NCBI GenBank assembly: GCA_946403565.1
Contig: CAMJAJ010000120.1
Coordinates: 1 to 5,309, forward strand
Direction of reading: 5' to 3'
From: an uncultured Treponema sp.
GTDB taxonomy: Bacteria; Spirochaetota; Spirochaetia; Treponematales; Treponemataceae
DNA length: 5,309 nt
Shown here: piece by piece, positions 1-5,309 of the stretch
Layout: each line of letters opens with the position of its first letter
How positions within the stretch are numbered: position 1 is the stretch's first letter
The notes under the pieces: generated by a model
The model's database searches: none
What the model saw: the letters and a program-made list of their open reading frames with translations, nothing else
What the model was told of the DNA's origin: nothing
Program-made: the position numbers and the translations under genes

Positions 1-2
1 CC

Positions 3-668
3 CTGTACTTCTGCGTCCGCCTTGAACCGGGCATGAAATTCCCCTATTCCCACATAACGGGATGCTCCCTGAGCACGAGGGACATCGCGGACACGGAGAT
101 CTTCCTTCCCCATCTGGATGCGGACATGAAACGGCTCGTGGAACAGCTTTTCAAGGCACCGTCCTTTGGACAGCGGATTGAATCGTTCTGCTCCTACCTC
201 CTGACCTTCCCCACCGAGGAGCTTTTCGTGCAGCCCAGCCTGATGGACATGCTGCACCGCATCTATTCCGCACGGGGCAACGTGAACATCCGCGAAATGG
301 CCGACACCGTATGCTATTCGGAACGGCAATTCTCCCGCATCTTCCAGCAGGCGCTGGGCTATTCGCCCAAGACCTTTGCCCGCATCGTCCGCTTCCAGCA
401 CGTGATAGGCCAGATACGGCGGCTCGCGGGGGCCGGGCTGGAGGCCGCGAACATGCGGATGTCGCATTTCCTTTCGGGCCTGGACTACAGCGACCAATCC
501 CATTTCCAACGGGAGTTCAAGGACTTCACCTCGCTCACGCCGCGGCAGTTTGCCACATTCGCCTACAAGCGGAAGCAGGACTCCAAGTGCGCCGCCTGCG
601 CAGGCAGGGGGAACTGCTTTGACAGCCCCCTGCATGAAACGTACGAAAGCATGGGAGGCGGGACATGA
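3..668 (+). CDS. AraC-family transcriptional regulator, C-terminal part (5' truncated by window edge)
   Basis: DNA-binding transcription factor of the AraC/XylS family. The frame is open to the window edge: ten codons precede the first internal ATG at 33, and they read like an AraC N-terminal domain (a CVRLEPG-type strand), so the gene almost certainly begins upstream. Numbering from that ATG, residues about 1-80 are the end of the sensor domain and linker. Residues about 85-178 form the two helix-turn-helix units, the first starting at NIREMADTV and the second around LDYSDQSHFQREFKDFTSLTPRQF, a classic AraC signature. An unusual tail after the HTH carries Cys186, Cys189 and Cys195 (C-x2-C-x5-C), which could bind a metal or respond to redox state. 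The stop overlaps the next gene's ATG, so the two are probably co-transcribed and translationally coupled. The effector is unknown; controlling the downstream dehydrogenase genes is an inference from position only. Confidence 0.9.
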   Translation: MYFCVRLEPGMKFPYSHITGCSLSTRDIADTEIFLPHLDADMKRLVEQLFKAPSFGQRIESFCSYLLTFPTEELFVQPSLMDMLHRIYSARGNVNIREMADTVCYSERQFSRIFQQALGYSPKTFARIVRFQHVIGQIRRLAGAGLEAANMRMSHFLSGLDYSDQSHFQREFKDFTSLTPRQFATFAYKRKQDSKCAACAGRGNCFDSPLHETYESMGGGT

Positions 669-1132
669 ACGAGGACTCCCTGTACATCCACTCCTTCCTC
701 ATGCACAACGACATTCCCTTCCTGCGTTACTTCCATCCCGCATGCCGGACCCTCAAGGAATGGCAGGGTACGGTCAAAAAGCTCAATGCCCGGTGCACGG
801 CGGTGTTCACCACATTTGCCTGCTGCGAAGAACAGGGACGGTTCATCCTGAAGCTTTCCGCCAGCGCCAGCGAGCAGGCCTTTCCCCCGCAGGAGCGGGA
901 GCAGGCCGTCCTCGAAAGCCTCCGCTGCCGTGCCGAAAACTTCTGCACGCTCTCCCCGCTTTCGCTGGTGTTTGACCAGGCCCATCGCTGCTGCCTTTCC
1001 GTCGAACAGTCCCTCCGCACGGAACAGCGGCTGTGCTTTCCCTGCGCCGATGCCACGGAGAGCGTCGTCTTGAACACCTCCGACTTCCTCGGCCGCTTCA
1101 TCCCGGCCGCCGGCATTGCGCTCGTGGACTGA
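665..1132 (+). CDS. Cysteine-rich hypothetical protein, coupled to the AraC regulator
   Basis: I do not recognise this 155-residue protein. Its reality is supported by a four-base ATGA overlap with the regulator's stop, a Shine-Dalgarno GGGAGG at 653-658 six bases before the ATG, and uninterrupted reading to the TGA at 1130-1132. It has no signal peptide or membrane segment, so it is probably cytoplasmic. It is rich in cysteine: ten residues at 27, 44, 53, 54, 88, 94, 109, 110, 124 and 127, including two CC pairs and a C-F-P-C motif (124-127) resembling a thioredoxin-like or metal-binding CxxC. The N-terminus has several His and aromatic residues (YIHSFLMHND, RYFHPAC). Coupling to a regulator with a Cys-containing tail suggests a shared role, perhaps sensing or modulating, but no function can be assigned. 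The window shows no obvious link to the metabolic genes downstream other than orientation. Confidence 0.72.
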   Translation: MNEDSLYIHSFLMHNDIPFLRYFHPACRTLKEWQGTVKKLNARCTAVFTTFACCEEQGRFILKLSASASEQAFPPQEREQAVLESLRCRAENFCTLSPLSLVFDQAHRCCLSVEQSLRTEQRLCFPCADATESVVLNTSDFLGRFIPAAGIALVD

Positions 1133-1159
1133 GCAGGATCCGCCGCACGGGGCCCCGGC

Positions 1160-1203
1160 ACGGTGGTCAGCAGCATGCCTTTGCAGGCGCCGTCCGTTTT
1201 TTT
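1160..1203 (+). terminator. Possible weak intrinsic terminator after the regulator pair
   Basis: ACGGT (1160-1164) can pair with GCCGT (1189-1193, one G-U). Inside it GCCT (1177-1180) pairs with AGGC (1185-1188) around a TTGC tetraloop. Three bases after the outer stem comes TTTTTTT at 1197-1203. The T-run and position suit a terminator, but the stems are short and separated by a 12-base bulge, so this is tentative. Confidence 0.35.
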
Positions 1204-1261
1204 CAATACTCTTTCCGTAAAATGCCGCACACTGCTTCTGTTCCGATCATCATGGCGGAAC

Positions 1262-1267
1262 AAGGAG
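1262..1267 (+). promoter_or_regulatory. Ribosome binding site deciding the Rid gene start
   Basis: AAGGAG lies eight bases before the ATG at 1276. The same frame is open back to an ATG at 1033, but that longer version would overlap the preceding gene by about 100 bases and add a low-complexity Arg/His-rich extension unlike the family. The Shine-Dalgarno and the family's normal length both point to 1276. Confidence 0.8.
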
Positions 1268-1275
1268 ATTGTATT

Positions 1276-1686
1276 ATGGATACGGAATTCAAGAGGACGA
1301 ATGTTCATGGTGGTGCCGCTTACGAGGACTTTGCGGGATACGCACGCATAGCCATCGCAGGCCCCTTCGCCTATGTGTCTGGGACTACGGCCGTAACTCC
1401 CGAGGGGACGGTCTACGGCGAGGGCGATGCCTATGCCCAGGCCAAGTATATCTTTGACAAGCTCGTGGGCCTGCTCAAGAAGAACGGCTACAGCTGCGAG
1501 GAAGTGGTGAAGGTGAACATCTGGACGACGGACGTCTCCAAGAACAACGACATCACCAAGGCGTACTCCGAGTACTTCAAGGAGTTCCGTCCTGCCTGCA
1601 CCTGGATAGGTGTCGCGTCGTTGAACCGCCCCACCCAGCTCGTCGAAATCGAGATGCAGGCCATCAAGGGTGCGAAGATTGCATAA
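1276..1686 (+). CDS. Rid family (YjgF/YER057c/UK114) protein, probable enamine/imine-processing enzyme
   Basis: Small cytoplasmic protein of 136 residues, the normal length for the Rid superfamily, whose members form trimers and in the best-studied case (RidA) hydrolyse reactive enamines/imines to keto acids and ammonia. Visible hallmarks are the strand YARIAIAGPFAYVSGTTA (22-39), the conserved GEGDAYAQA turn (48-56), TTDVS (84-88), and the C-terminal block RPACTW...LVEIEMQAI (105-130), where Glu124 matches the conserved family glutamate. The arginine that marks canonical RidA (PAR-S/T) is replaced here: the motif reads P106-A107-C108-T109. With the VSGTTA and RP-A-x-T blocks this points to one of the non-RidA Rid subgroups, whose substrates are poorly defined. 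It sits just upstream of an amine dehydrogenase operon that should generate an imine, so handling that product is a reasonable inference. Family assignment is strong; exact activity is not established. Confidence 0.92.
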   Translation: MDTEFKRTNVHGGAAYEDFAGYARIAIAGPFAYVSGTTAVTPEGTVYGEGDAYAQAKYIFDKLVGLLKKNGYSCEEVVKVNIWTTDVSKNNDITKAYSEYFKEFRPACTWIGVASLNRPTQLVEIEMQAIKGAKIA

Positions 1687-1693
1687 TTCCTTT

Positions 1694-1737
1694 GCCCCGC
1701 CAAGGCTGCAATGGGGTAGTCTCCCGCGGGGCGTTTT
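1694..1737 (+). terminator. Hairpin with T-run between the Rid gene and the dehydrogenase operon (terminator or attenuator)
   Basis: GCCCCGC (1694-1700) pairs perfectly with GCGGGGC (1726-1732), followed by G and TTTT at 1734-1737. The 25-base loop is long but can fold internally (GGG with CCC). It begins eight bases after the Rid stop. Only 27 bases separate its end from the next ATG, so either it is partial and lets transcription through, reducing operon expression relative to the Rid gene, or the operon's promoter overlaps it. Confidence 0.55.
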
Positions 1738-1764
1738 CATCAGGCAAGCAAAAGGGGGCTTGTT

Positions 1765-2097
1765 ATGAGCAGAATTCAAGAACATCCTATTCTAGGAACA
1801 TACGACAAAGGCGAACCCGTCCACTTTACGTTTGACGGCAAGGAGCTGACGGGCTTCGCAGGAGAGTCCATCGCGGCAGCCCTCAAGGCGAACGGCGTCA
1901 TGGTCCACCGGTATACAAGCAAAGGGCATAAGCCCCGCGGCGTGTTCTGCGCCATAGGCCGATGCACGGACTGCGTCATGATCGTGAACGGTCAGCCCAA
2001 CGTACGGACGTGCATCACGGAACTTGAAGACGGTATGAAGATCCAGACCCAGTACGGCGTCGTTCCTAAGGAAGACTGTGACTGGGCTTCCCGGTAA
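1765..2097 (+). CDS. [2Fe-2S] ferredoxin-like small subunit of a multi-subunit amine/imino-acid dehydrogenase
   Basis: Electron-transfer subunit of 110 residues, the size of the gamma-type/HcnA-like subunits seen in D-hydroxyproline dehydrogenase, opine oxidase and sarcosine-oxidase-type complexes (Fer2_4 fold). The beta-grasp core runs from VHFTFDGKELTGFAGESIAAAL (19-40) through GVFCAIGRCTDCVMIVNG (59-76). The iron-sulfur ligands are Cys62, Cys67, Cys70 and Cys83 (C-x4-C-x2-C-x12-C), the plant-type [2Fe-2S] spacing. No signal peptide is present, so it should be cytoplasmic or peripheral to the membrane. The start at 1765 is supported by AAAGGGGG at 1751-1758 with about six bases of spacing. 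It opens the four-gene unit and lies 14 bases before the flavoprotein with which it is expected to assemble. In some families this domain is fused to the large flavoprotein; here it is separate. The substrate of the complex cannot be read from this subunit. Confidence 0.9.
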   Translation: MSRIQEHPILGTYDKGEPVHFTFDGKELTGFAGESIAAALKANGVMVHRYTSKGHKPRGVFCAIGRCTDCVMIVNGQPNVRTCITELEDGMKIQTQYGVVPKEDCDWASR

Positions 2098-2111
2098 GCC
2101 AGGGGGTAGCT

Positions 2112-3704
2112 ATGAAACGGCATGAACTGATTGTAATCGGCGCAGGCCCGGCGGGACTGAGCGCCGCAATAGAGGCGAAAAAGAACGGCATGGACGTAAT
2201 CGTCTTTGACGAGAACGCGCGTCCGGGAGGCCAGCTGTTCAAGCAGATACACAAGTTCTTTGGCAGCAAGGAACACCACGCAAAGGAGCGGGGCTTCATG
2301 ATCGGCCGCTCCCTGCTCTCGGAGGCGGAGGGTCTTGGCGTTCGGGTTGAACTGAACGCCACGGTCCTCGGCATTTACGAGAACAAGGAAGTCACCGTCA
2401 AGAAAGGCGGCGAGGTGCAGCACTACAAGGGCGACTACATCATAATCGCGACGGGTGCGGCGGAGAACATGATTCCGTTCAAAGGCTGGGACACGCCCGG
2501 CGTAATCGGCGCAGGAGCGGCGCAGGCCCTGATGAACCTGCAGGGCGTACAGCCGGGCAAGAGGATCTTGATGGTGGGAAGCGGGAACGTCGGCCTTGTC
2601 GTGAGCTTCCAGCTCCTGCAGGCGGGCTGCGAGATTGCCGCCGTCATAGACGCGGCCCCGCGTGTCGGCGGATACGGAGTGCATGCCGCAAAGGTGGCAC
2701 GAACCGGAGTTCCCTTCTATCTTTCGCATACGGTTGTCGAGGCCAAGGGGAAAGACCATGTCACGAGCGCGGTCATTGCCGAGGTTGACAGCCACTTCAA
2801 GCCCATCCCGGGAACGGAGAAGGAGCTGGATGTGGACACCATCTGCATTGCGGTCGGACTCAGCCCGATGAGCCAGCTTGCGAGCAACGCCACCTGCCAG
2901 ATGGCGCTCGTTCCCGCAAAGGGCGGAAATGTCGCTACCCTGGACGAGTATGGCCAGACATCCGTCCCCGGCATCTACTGCGCGGGTGATGTCGCCGGCA
3001 TAGAGGAGGCCAGCTCCGCGATGATCCAGGGACGGAACGTCGCGAGCCACGTCTGCATGAAGGCGGGCTACATCAGCGAGGACCAGTTCTGCACGAAGTA
3101 CCACGGCTTCCAGGCCGCGCTCGGTGAGCTGCGGCAGGGCATGTTCGCCCCCAAGAACAAGGGCCGCAACGACTGGGTCTGCACCGACGAGGGCTACCCC
3201 ATCTCAAAGAACCTGCTTTCCCACGGATTCGTGACGGAGGAGGAGATGAAGGGCTTCCCTGCCGCCAGCTATGAACGGGACGGAATTCACCCGGTCATCG
3301 AATGTACGCAGAACATTCCCTGCAACCCCTGTCAGGAGGCTTGCAAGTTCGGCTGCATCATGGTCGGGACGAACATCACGAACATACCCGGGGTGGACGT
3401 AGAGAAACGGTGCACGGGCTGCGGGATGTGCGTCGCAAGCTGCTCGGGGCAGGCGATTTTCCTGGTGAACAAGAACTTCGAGCCGGGATATGCGACCGTG
3501 GCGTTTCCCTACGAGTTCCTGCCCATGCTGCAGAAGGGCGACAGGGGCAAGGCCCTGGACCGCAGCGGCAAGCCCGTATGCGATGCCGAGATCGTCGACG
3601 TGAAGCAGTCTCCGGTCATGGACAAGACCGCCGTAGTGACGATGAAGGTGCCTGTCCAGTTCGTGAACAGCGCACGGTTCTACCGCCCCGCAGAGGGCAA
3701 GTGA
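2112..3704 (+). CDS. FAD/NAD-type flavoprotein subunit with fused [4Fe-4S] region, amine/imino-acid dehydrogenase alpha-like
   Basis: Flavoprotein subunit of 530 residues that should pass electrons between the complex's iron-sulfur centres and an external acceptor. An N-terminal FAD Rossmann motif GAGPAG is at 10-15, followed by RPGGQ, an ATG motif at 113-115, a second dinucleotide motif GSGNVG at 156-161, and a FAD-closing GIYCAGD at 287-293. This is the pyridine-nucleotide-disulfide-reductase-like fold of the HcnB/alpha subunits. After it (about 398-450) comes a cysteine cluster: C398, C404, C407, C411, C415, then C434, C437, C440, C444. The second set is a ferredoxin-type C-x2-C-x2-C-x3-C, and together they could hold one or two [4Fe-4S] clusters. 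About 80 further residues follow with no motif I recognise. Many alpha-type relatives lack this ferredoxin part and are shorter. ATG 2112 has AGGGGG at 2101-2106. NAD(P) use is not proven by the second Rossmann motif. Confidence 0.9.
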   Translation: MKRHELIVIGAGPAGLSAAIEAKKNGMDVIVFDENARPGGQLFKQIHKFFGSKEHHAKERGFMIGRSLLSEAEGLGVRVELNATVLGIYENKEVTVKKGGEVQHYKGDYIIIATGAAENMIPFKGWDTPGVIGAGAAQALMNLQGVQPGKRILMVGSGNVGLVVSFQLLQAGCEIAAVIDAAPRVGGYGVHAAKVARTGVPFYLSHTVVEAKGKDHVTSAVIAEVDSHFKPIPGTEKELDVDTICIAVGLSPMSQLASNATCQMALVPAKGGNVATLDEYGQTSVPGIYCAGDVAGIEEASSAMIQGRNVASHVCMKAGYISEDQFCTKYHGFQAALGELRQGMFAPKNKGRNDWVCTDEGYPISKNLLSHGFVTEEEMKGFPAASYERDGIHPVIECTQNIPCNPCQEACKFGCIMVGTNITNIPGVDVEKRCTGCGMCVASCSGQAIFLVNKNFEPGYATVAFPYEFLPMLQKGDRGKALDRSGKPVCDAEIVDVKQSPVMDKTAVVTMKVPVQFVNSARFYRPAEGK

Positions 3705-3712
3705 GGTGAAGC

Positions 3713-4045
3713 ATGGCAAAGTTGGTTCGCACAAAGAGGGCCGAGCCTTTCGTTGAGAAGCCCGGCGACGACATGATAATCTGCCGCTGCGAGGAGATAA
3801 CCCGTGGAGAGATCCGCCGGGCGGTGCATGACGGCATGAGCACGATGAACGAGGTCAAGCGCTACCTCCGGAGCGGCATGGGCCTGTGCCAGGGGCAGAC
3901 CTGCCAGCGGCTCGTGCAGGGAATCATCGCGGGTGAACTGGGGATGAATCCCAGCGATGTGGGGATGATACAGGGACGCGCTCCCGTCCGTCCCGTGGAG
4001 ATCCAGACCTTCAGCAGGAACGTCACGGACGTTCAGGAGGTGTAA
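3713..4045 (+). CDS. BFD-like [2Fe-2S] subunit of the dehydrogenase complex
   Basis: Small iron-sulfur protein of 110 residues with a BFD-like fold (bacterioferritin-associated ferredoxin type; the same domain is found inside alpha subunits of sarcosine oxidase and opine/hydroxyproline dehydrogenases). Ligands are Cys24 and Cys26 in MIICRCEEIT and Cys59 and Cys64 in GMGLCQGQTC, the standard C-x-C ... C-x4-C arrangement, with the helical RRAVHDGMSTMNEVKRYLRSGMG between them. The C-terminal PVRPVEIQTFS is the usual continuation in this subunit type. In many relatives this domain forms the C-terminus of the preceding flavoprotein; here it is a separate gene starting eight bases after that stop, with GAGG at 3703-3706 as ribosome binding site. 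It ends one base before the next start. A role in relaying electrons between the two flavoproteins is known for the complex type and inferred here. Confidence 0.9.
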   Translation: MAKLVRTKRAEPFVEKPGDDMIICRCEEITRGEIRRAVHDGMSTMNEVKRYLRSGMGLCQGQTCQRLVQGIIAGELGMNPSDVGMIQGRAPVRPVEIQTFSRNVTDVQEV

Positions 4046-4046
4046 C

Positions 4047-5186
4047 ATGGCTGACAAGAGAACGGCTGACGTAATCATAATCGGCGGAGGCATCATGGCA
4101 TGCTCCACGGCCTACCGCCTTGCAAAGAACGGCATGGATGTCCTCGTCCTTGAGAAGAAAGAGATAGGCAACGGGGGTTCCTGCCGCAATGCAGGCGGCG
4201 TGCGCCAGTCCGCCCGCGACCCCAAGGAGCTTCCGCTCGCCATGTATGCGGTCGCCAACATCTGGCCGGGACTGAGCGACGAGCTTGGCGTGAACGTCGA
4301 GTACGTGCAGAAGGGCAACATCCGCCTGGGACTCACGGAGAAAGACATCAAGGTGCTGGAGGCGCACACCGCCAAGAGCACCAAGGTCGGGCTTGACGTG
4401 AAGATGATTTCCGGAGATGAGGCACGGGAAATCTGCCCCCACATGTCCAAGGAGATAATCGCGGCGAGCTGGTGTCCGACGGACGGCCATGCAAACCCGC
4501 TCAAGACGACGCTCGGCTATTACCGCAAGGCGCTTGAACTGGGAGCAACGTTCATCACCGGAGTGCGCGTGCTCGGCCTGCAGAAGGTGAAGGGGCGGGC
4601 ACGGAAGGTGCTCACCGATGACGGCGTGTACGAGGCCCCCCGGATCCTGCTCTGCGCAGGCTACGAGTCACGGGCCATCGCCAACACGGTCGGCATAGAC
4701 GTGCCTGTGGAACGGCAGTTCAACGAGGTGCTCGTCACCGAGGCCATGCCGCCGATGTTCGACATCATGCTCGGTGTGGCGGGCGGCGAGTTCTACGGGC
4801 ATCAGAGCGAGCACGGCAGTTTCGTCCTTGGAGGCAACTCGGGCTTGCAGGCGTTCATGTCCAACAATGCGGGAGAGAACTTCGTCACCAACTCGCTCAC
4901 CGCCCCGAGCATATCTCGCGGCATAATGCGGTACTTTCCCTGCCTTAAGGACGTGAAGGTCGTCCGCACCTGGAGCGGACAGTACGACCAGTGCATCGAC
5001 GTGCTCCCTGTCATTGACAACGTGAAGGAAGTCCCGGGGCTGACCGTCGCGTTCGGATTCAGCGGCCACGGCTTCGGAATCTCGCCCGCGGTATCGCTCG
5101 CCCTCAGCGAGCTCATAACCGAGGGAAAGTCGAGCACGATAGACATAAGCCAGCTCAAGTACGACCGCTTCAAGACCAAGAGCTGA
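4047..5186 (+). CDS. DAO-family FAD-dependent oxidoreductase, substrate-oxidising beta subunit
   Basis: Probable catalytic subunit, 379 residues, the size of beta subunits of proline, D-hydroxyproline, sarcosine and opine dehydrogenases (DAO family, PF01266). The N-terminal FAD motif is at 13-18 (GGGIMA; the third glycine is alanine). It is followed by TAYRLAKNG, the beta-strand acid VLVLEKKEIG, and the SCRNAGGVRQSARDP segment that contacts FAD in this family. The C-terminal half has the family's R-x-W-S-G block (Arg307, Trp309), DVLPVIDN and FGFSGHGFGISPAVS (336-350), where the Gly-rich loop around His341 closes the FAD site. These enzymes oxidise a C-N bond to an imine; which amine is used here cannot be told. 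The start is fixed by AGGAGG at 4035-4040 with six-base spacing, one base after the previous stop, implying tight co-translation. No signal peptide is seen. It is the last gene of the operon. Confidence 0.93.
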   Translation: MADKRTADVIIIGGGIMACSTAYRLAKNGMDVLVLEKKEIGNGGSCRNAGGVRQSARDPKELPLAMYAVANIWPGLSDELGVNVEYVQKGNIRLGLTEKDIKVLEAHTAKSTKVGLDVKMISGDEAREICPHMSKEIIAASWCPTDGHANPLKTTLGYYRKALELGATFITGVRVLGLQKVKGRARKVLTDDGVYEAPRILLCAGYESRAIANTVGIDVPVERQFNEVLVTEAMPPMFDIMLGVAGGEFYGHQSEHGSFVLGGNSGLQAFMSNNAGENFVTNSLTAPSISRGIMRYFPCLKDVKVVRTWSGQYDQCIDVLPVIDNVKEVPGLTVAFGFSGHGFGISPAVSLALSELITEGKSSTIDISQLKYDRFKTKS

Positions 5187-5188
5187 GC

Positions 5189-5213
5189 CACTTTGATGCA
5201 GGACATCAAAGTG
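5189..5213 (+). repeat. Perfect 10-bp inverted repeat just after the operon's last stop
   Basis: CACTTTGATG (5189-5198) and CATCAAAGTG (5204-5213) are exact reverse complements around a five-base spacer, two bases after the stop codon. No T-run follows directly, so it is not an intrinsic terminator by itself. It could be an RNA hairpin protecting or processing the mRNA 3' end, or a binding site for a dimeric protein. Confidence 0.75.
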
Positions 5214-5257
5214 CAGTGACCAACAGCATATATTAAAAAAGTCCCCAAACCTCTTTG

Positions 5258-5301
5258 CCCCGGCAGCCTTCTTGTGTGCGAGGTTGCCGGGGTTTCTTTC
5301 T
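5258..5301 (+). terminator. Intrinsic terminator of the dehydrogenase operon
   Basis: CCCCGGCAGCCT (5258-5269) pairs with AGGTTGCCGGGG (5281-5292) over 12 positions with one G-U, around an 11-base loop, followed directly by TTTCTTTCT at 5293-5301. It is a strong GC-rich stem with a T-rich tail in the direction of the operon and ends the unit. On the opposite strand there is no T-run adjacent to the stem, so it appears to work in one direction only. Confidence 0.88.
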
Positions 5302-5309
5302 ACATACCT

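Larger units (their letters stand above)
1133..1275 (+). other. Intergenic region before the Rid gene, 143 bp
   Basis: Non-coding stretch between the cysteine-rich protein and the Rid-family gene. Its first half is very GC-rich and includes a 10-bp self-complementary CGGGGCCCCG at 1148-1157. Its middle has a T7 run at 1197-1203. Its second half is less GC-rich, with a TAAAAT at 1218-1223 that could serve as a -10 box, but no convincing -35 stands at the right distance. A promoter for the Rid gene is expected here but not clearly visible. Confidence 0.5.

Noticed and set aside
1148..1157. CGGGGCCCCG palindrome
   Set aside because: It has no loop and no associated T-run, and short GC palindromes are expected in GC-rich intergenic DNA.
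1197..1223. Possible promoter with TTTTTT as -35 and TAAAAT (1218-1223) as -10 for the Rid gene
   Set aside because: The -35 is only a T-run, shared with the putative terminator, and the spacing is about 15 bases, so it is not convincing enough to annotate.
1033..1275. N-terminal extension of the Rid gene to the ATG at 1033
   Set aside because: It would overlap the previous gene by about 100 bases and add about 80 residues not found in the family; the ATG at 1276 has AAGGAG at proper spacing.
727..1785. Long minus-strand open frame (352 codons)
   Set aside because: It runs antisense across the cysteine-rich gene, the intergenic region, the Rid gene and the start of the operon. Its translation has no recognisable domain, and it is explained by GC-rich codon bias of the + strand genes.
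1992..3104. Long minus-strand open frame (370 codons)
   Set aside because: It is entirely antisense to the clear [2Fe-2S] and flavoprotein genes, with an Arg/Ala/Val/Asp-rich shadow composition and no Shine-Dalgarno or domain.
1..5309. CRISPR array, tRNA/rRNA genes, insertion sequence or prophage signals
   Set aside because: No regularly spaced repeats, cloverleaf-like segments, transposase motifs or terminal inverted repeats were seen; the window is an ordinary metabolic locus.

Overview
The window is a GC-rich bacterial segment with every supported gene on the + strand. Genes are tightly spaced, each has a good Shine-Dalgarno sequence, and Ile ATA codons are fairly common. The many iron-sulfur proteins, including a [4Fe-4S] ferredoxin-type module, suggest an anaerobe or facultative anaerobe. 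I cannot assign a genus or phylum from the sequence alone; an anaerobic host-associated lineage that ferments amino acids is a guess, not a reading.

Layout. Positions 3-668 hold the 3' part of an AraC-family regulator gene whose 5' end lies outside the window. Its stop overlaps the start of a 155-residue, cysteine-rich protein I do not recognise (665-1132). A 143-bp non-coding stretch with a weak terminator-like element leads to a Rid/YjgF-family gene (1276-1686). This is followed by a hairpin with a short T-run (1694-1737), and only about 27 bp later a tight four-gene unit begins. That unit encodes a small [2Fe-2S] protein (1765-2097), a FAD/NAD-type flavoprotein with a fused [4Fe-4S] region (2112-3704), a BFD-like [2Fe-2S] protein (3713-4045) and a DAO-family flavoprotein (4047-5186). 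A perfect 10-bp inverted repeat and then a strong intrinsic terminator close the unit.

How the genes fit together. The four genes match the subunit set of the multi-subunit amine/imino-acid dehydrogenases: heterotetrameric proline dehydrogenase, D-hydroxyproline dehydrogenase, opine oxidase and sarcosine-oxidase-like enzymes. The DAO subunit should oxidise a secondary or primary amine substrate. Electrons should then pass through the iron-sulfur subunits and the second flavoprotein to an acceptor that the sequence does not reveal. The product would be an imine, and the Rid-family protein just upstream is a plausible partner for hydrolysing such a product. The AraC-type regulator could control the cluster. 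Substrate, electron acceptor and regulatory link are all inference.
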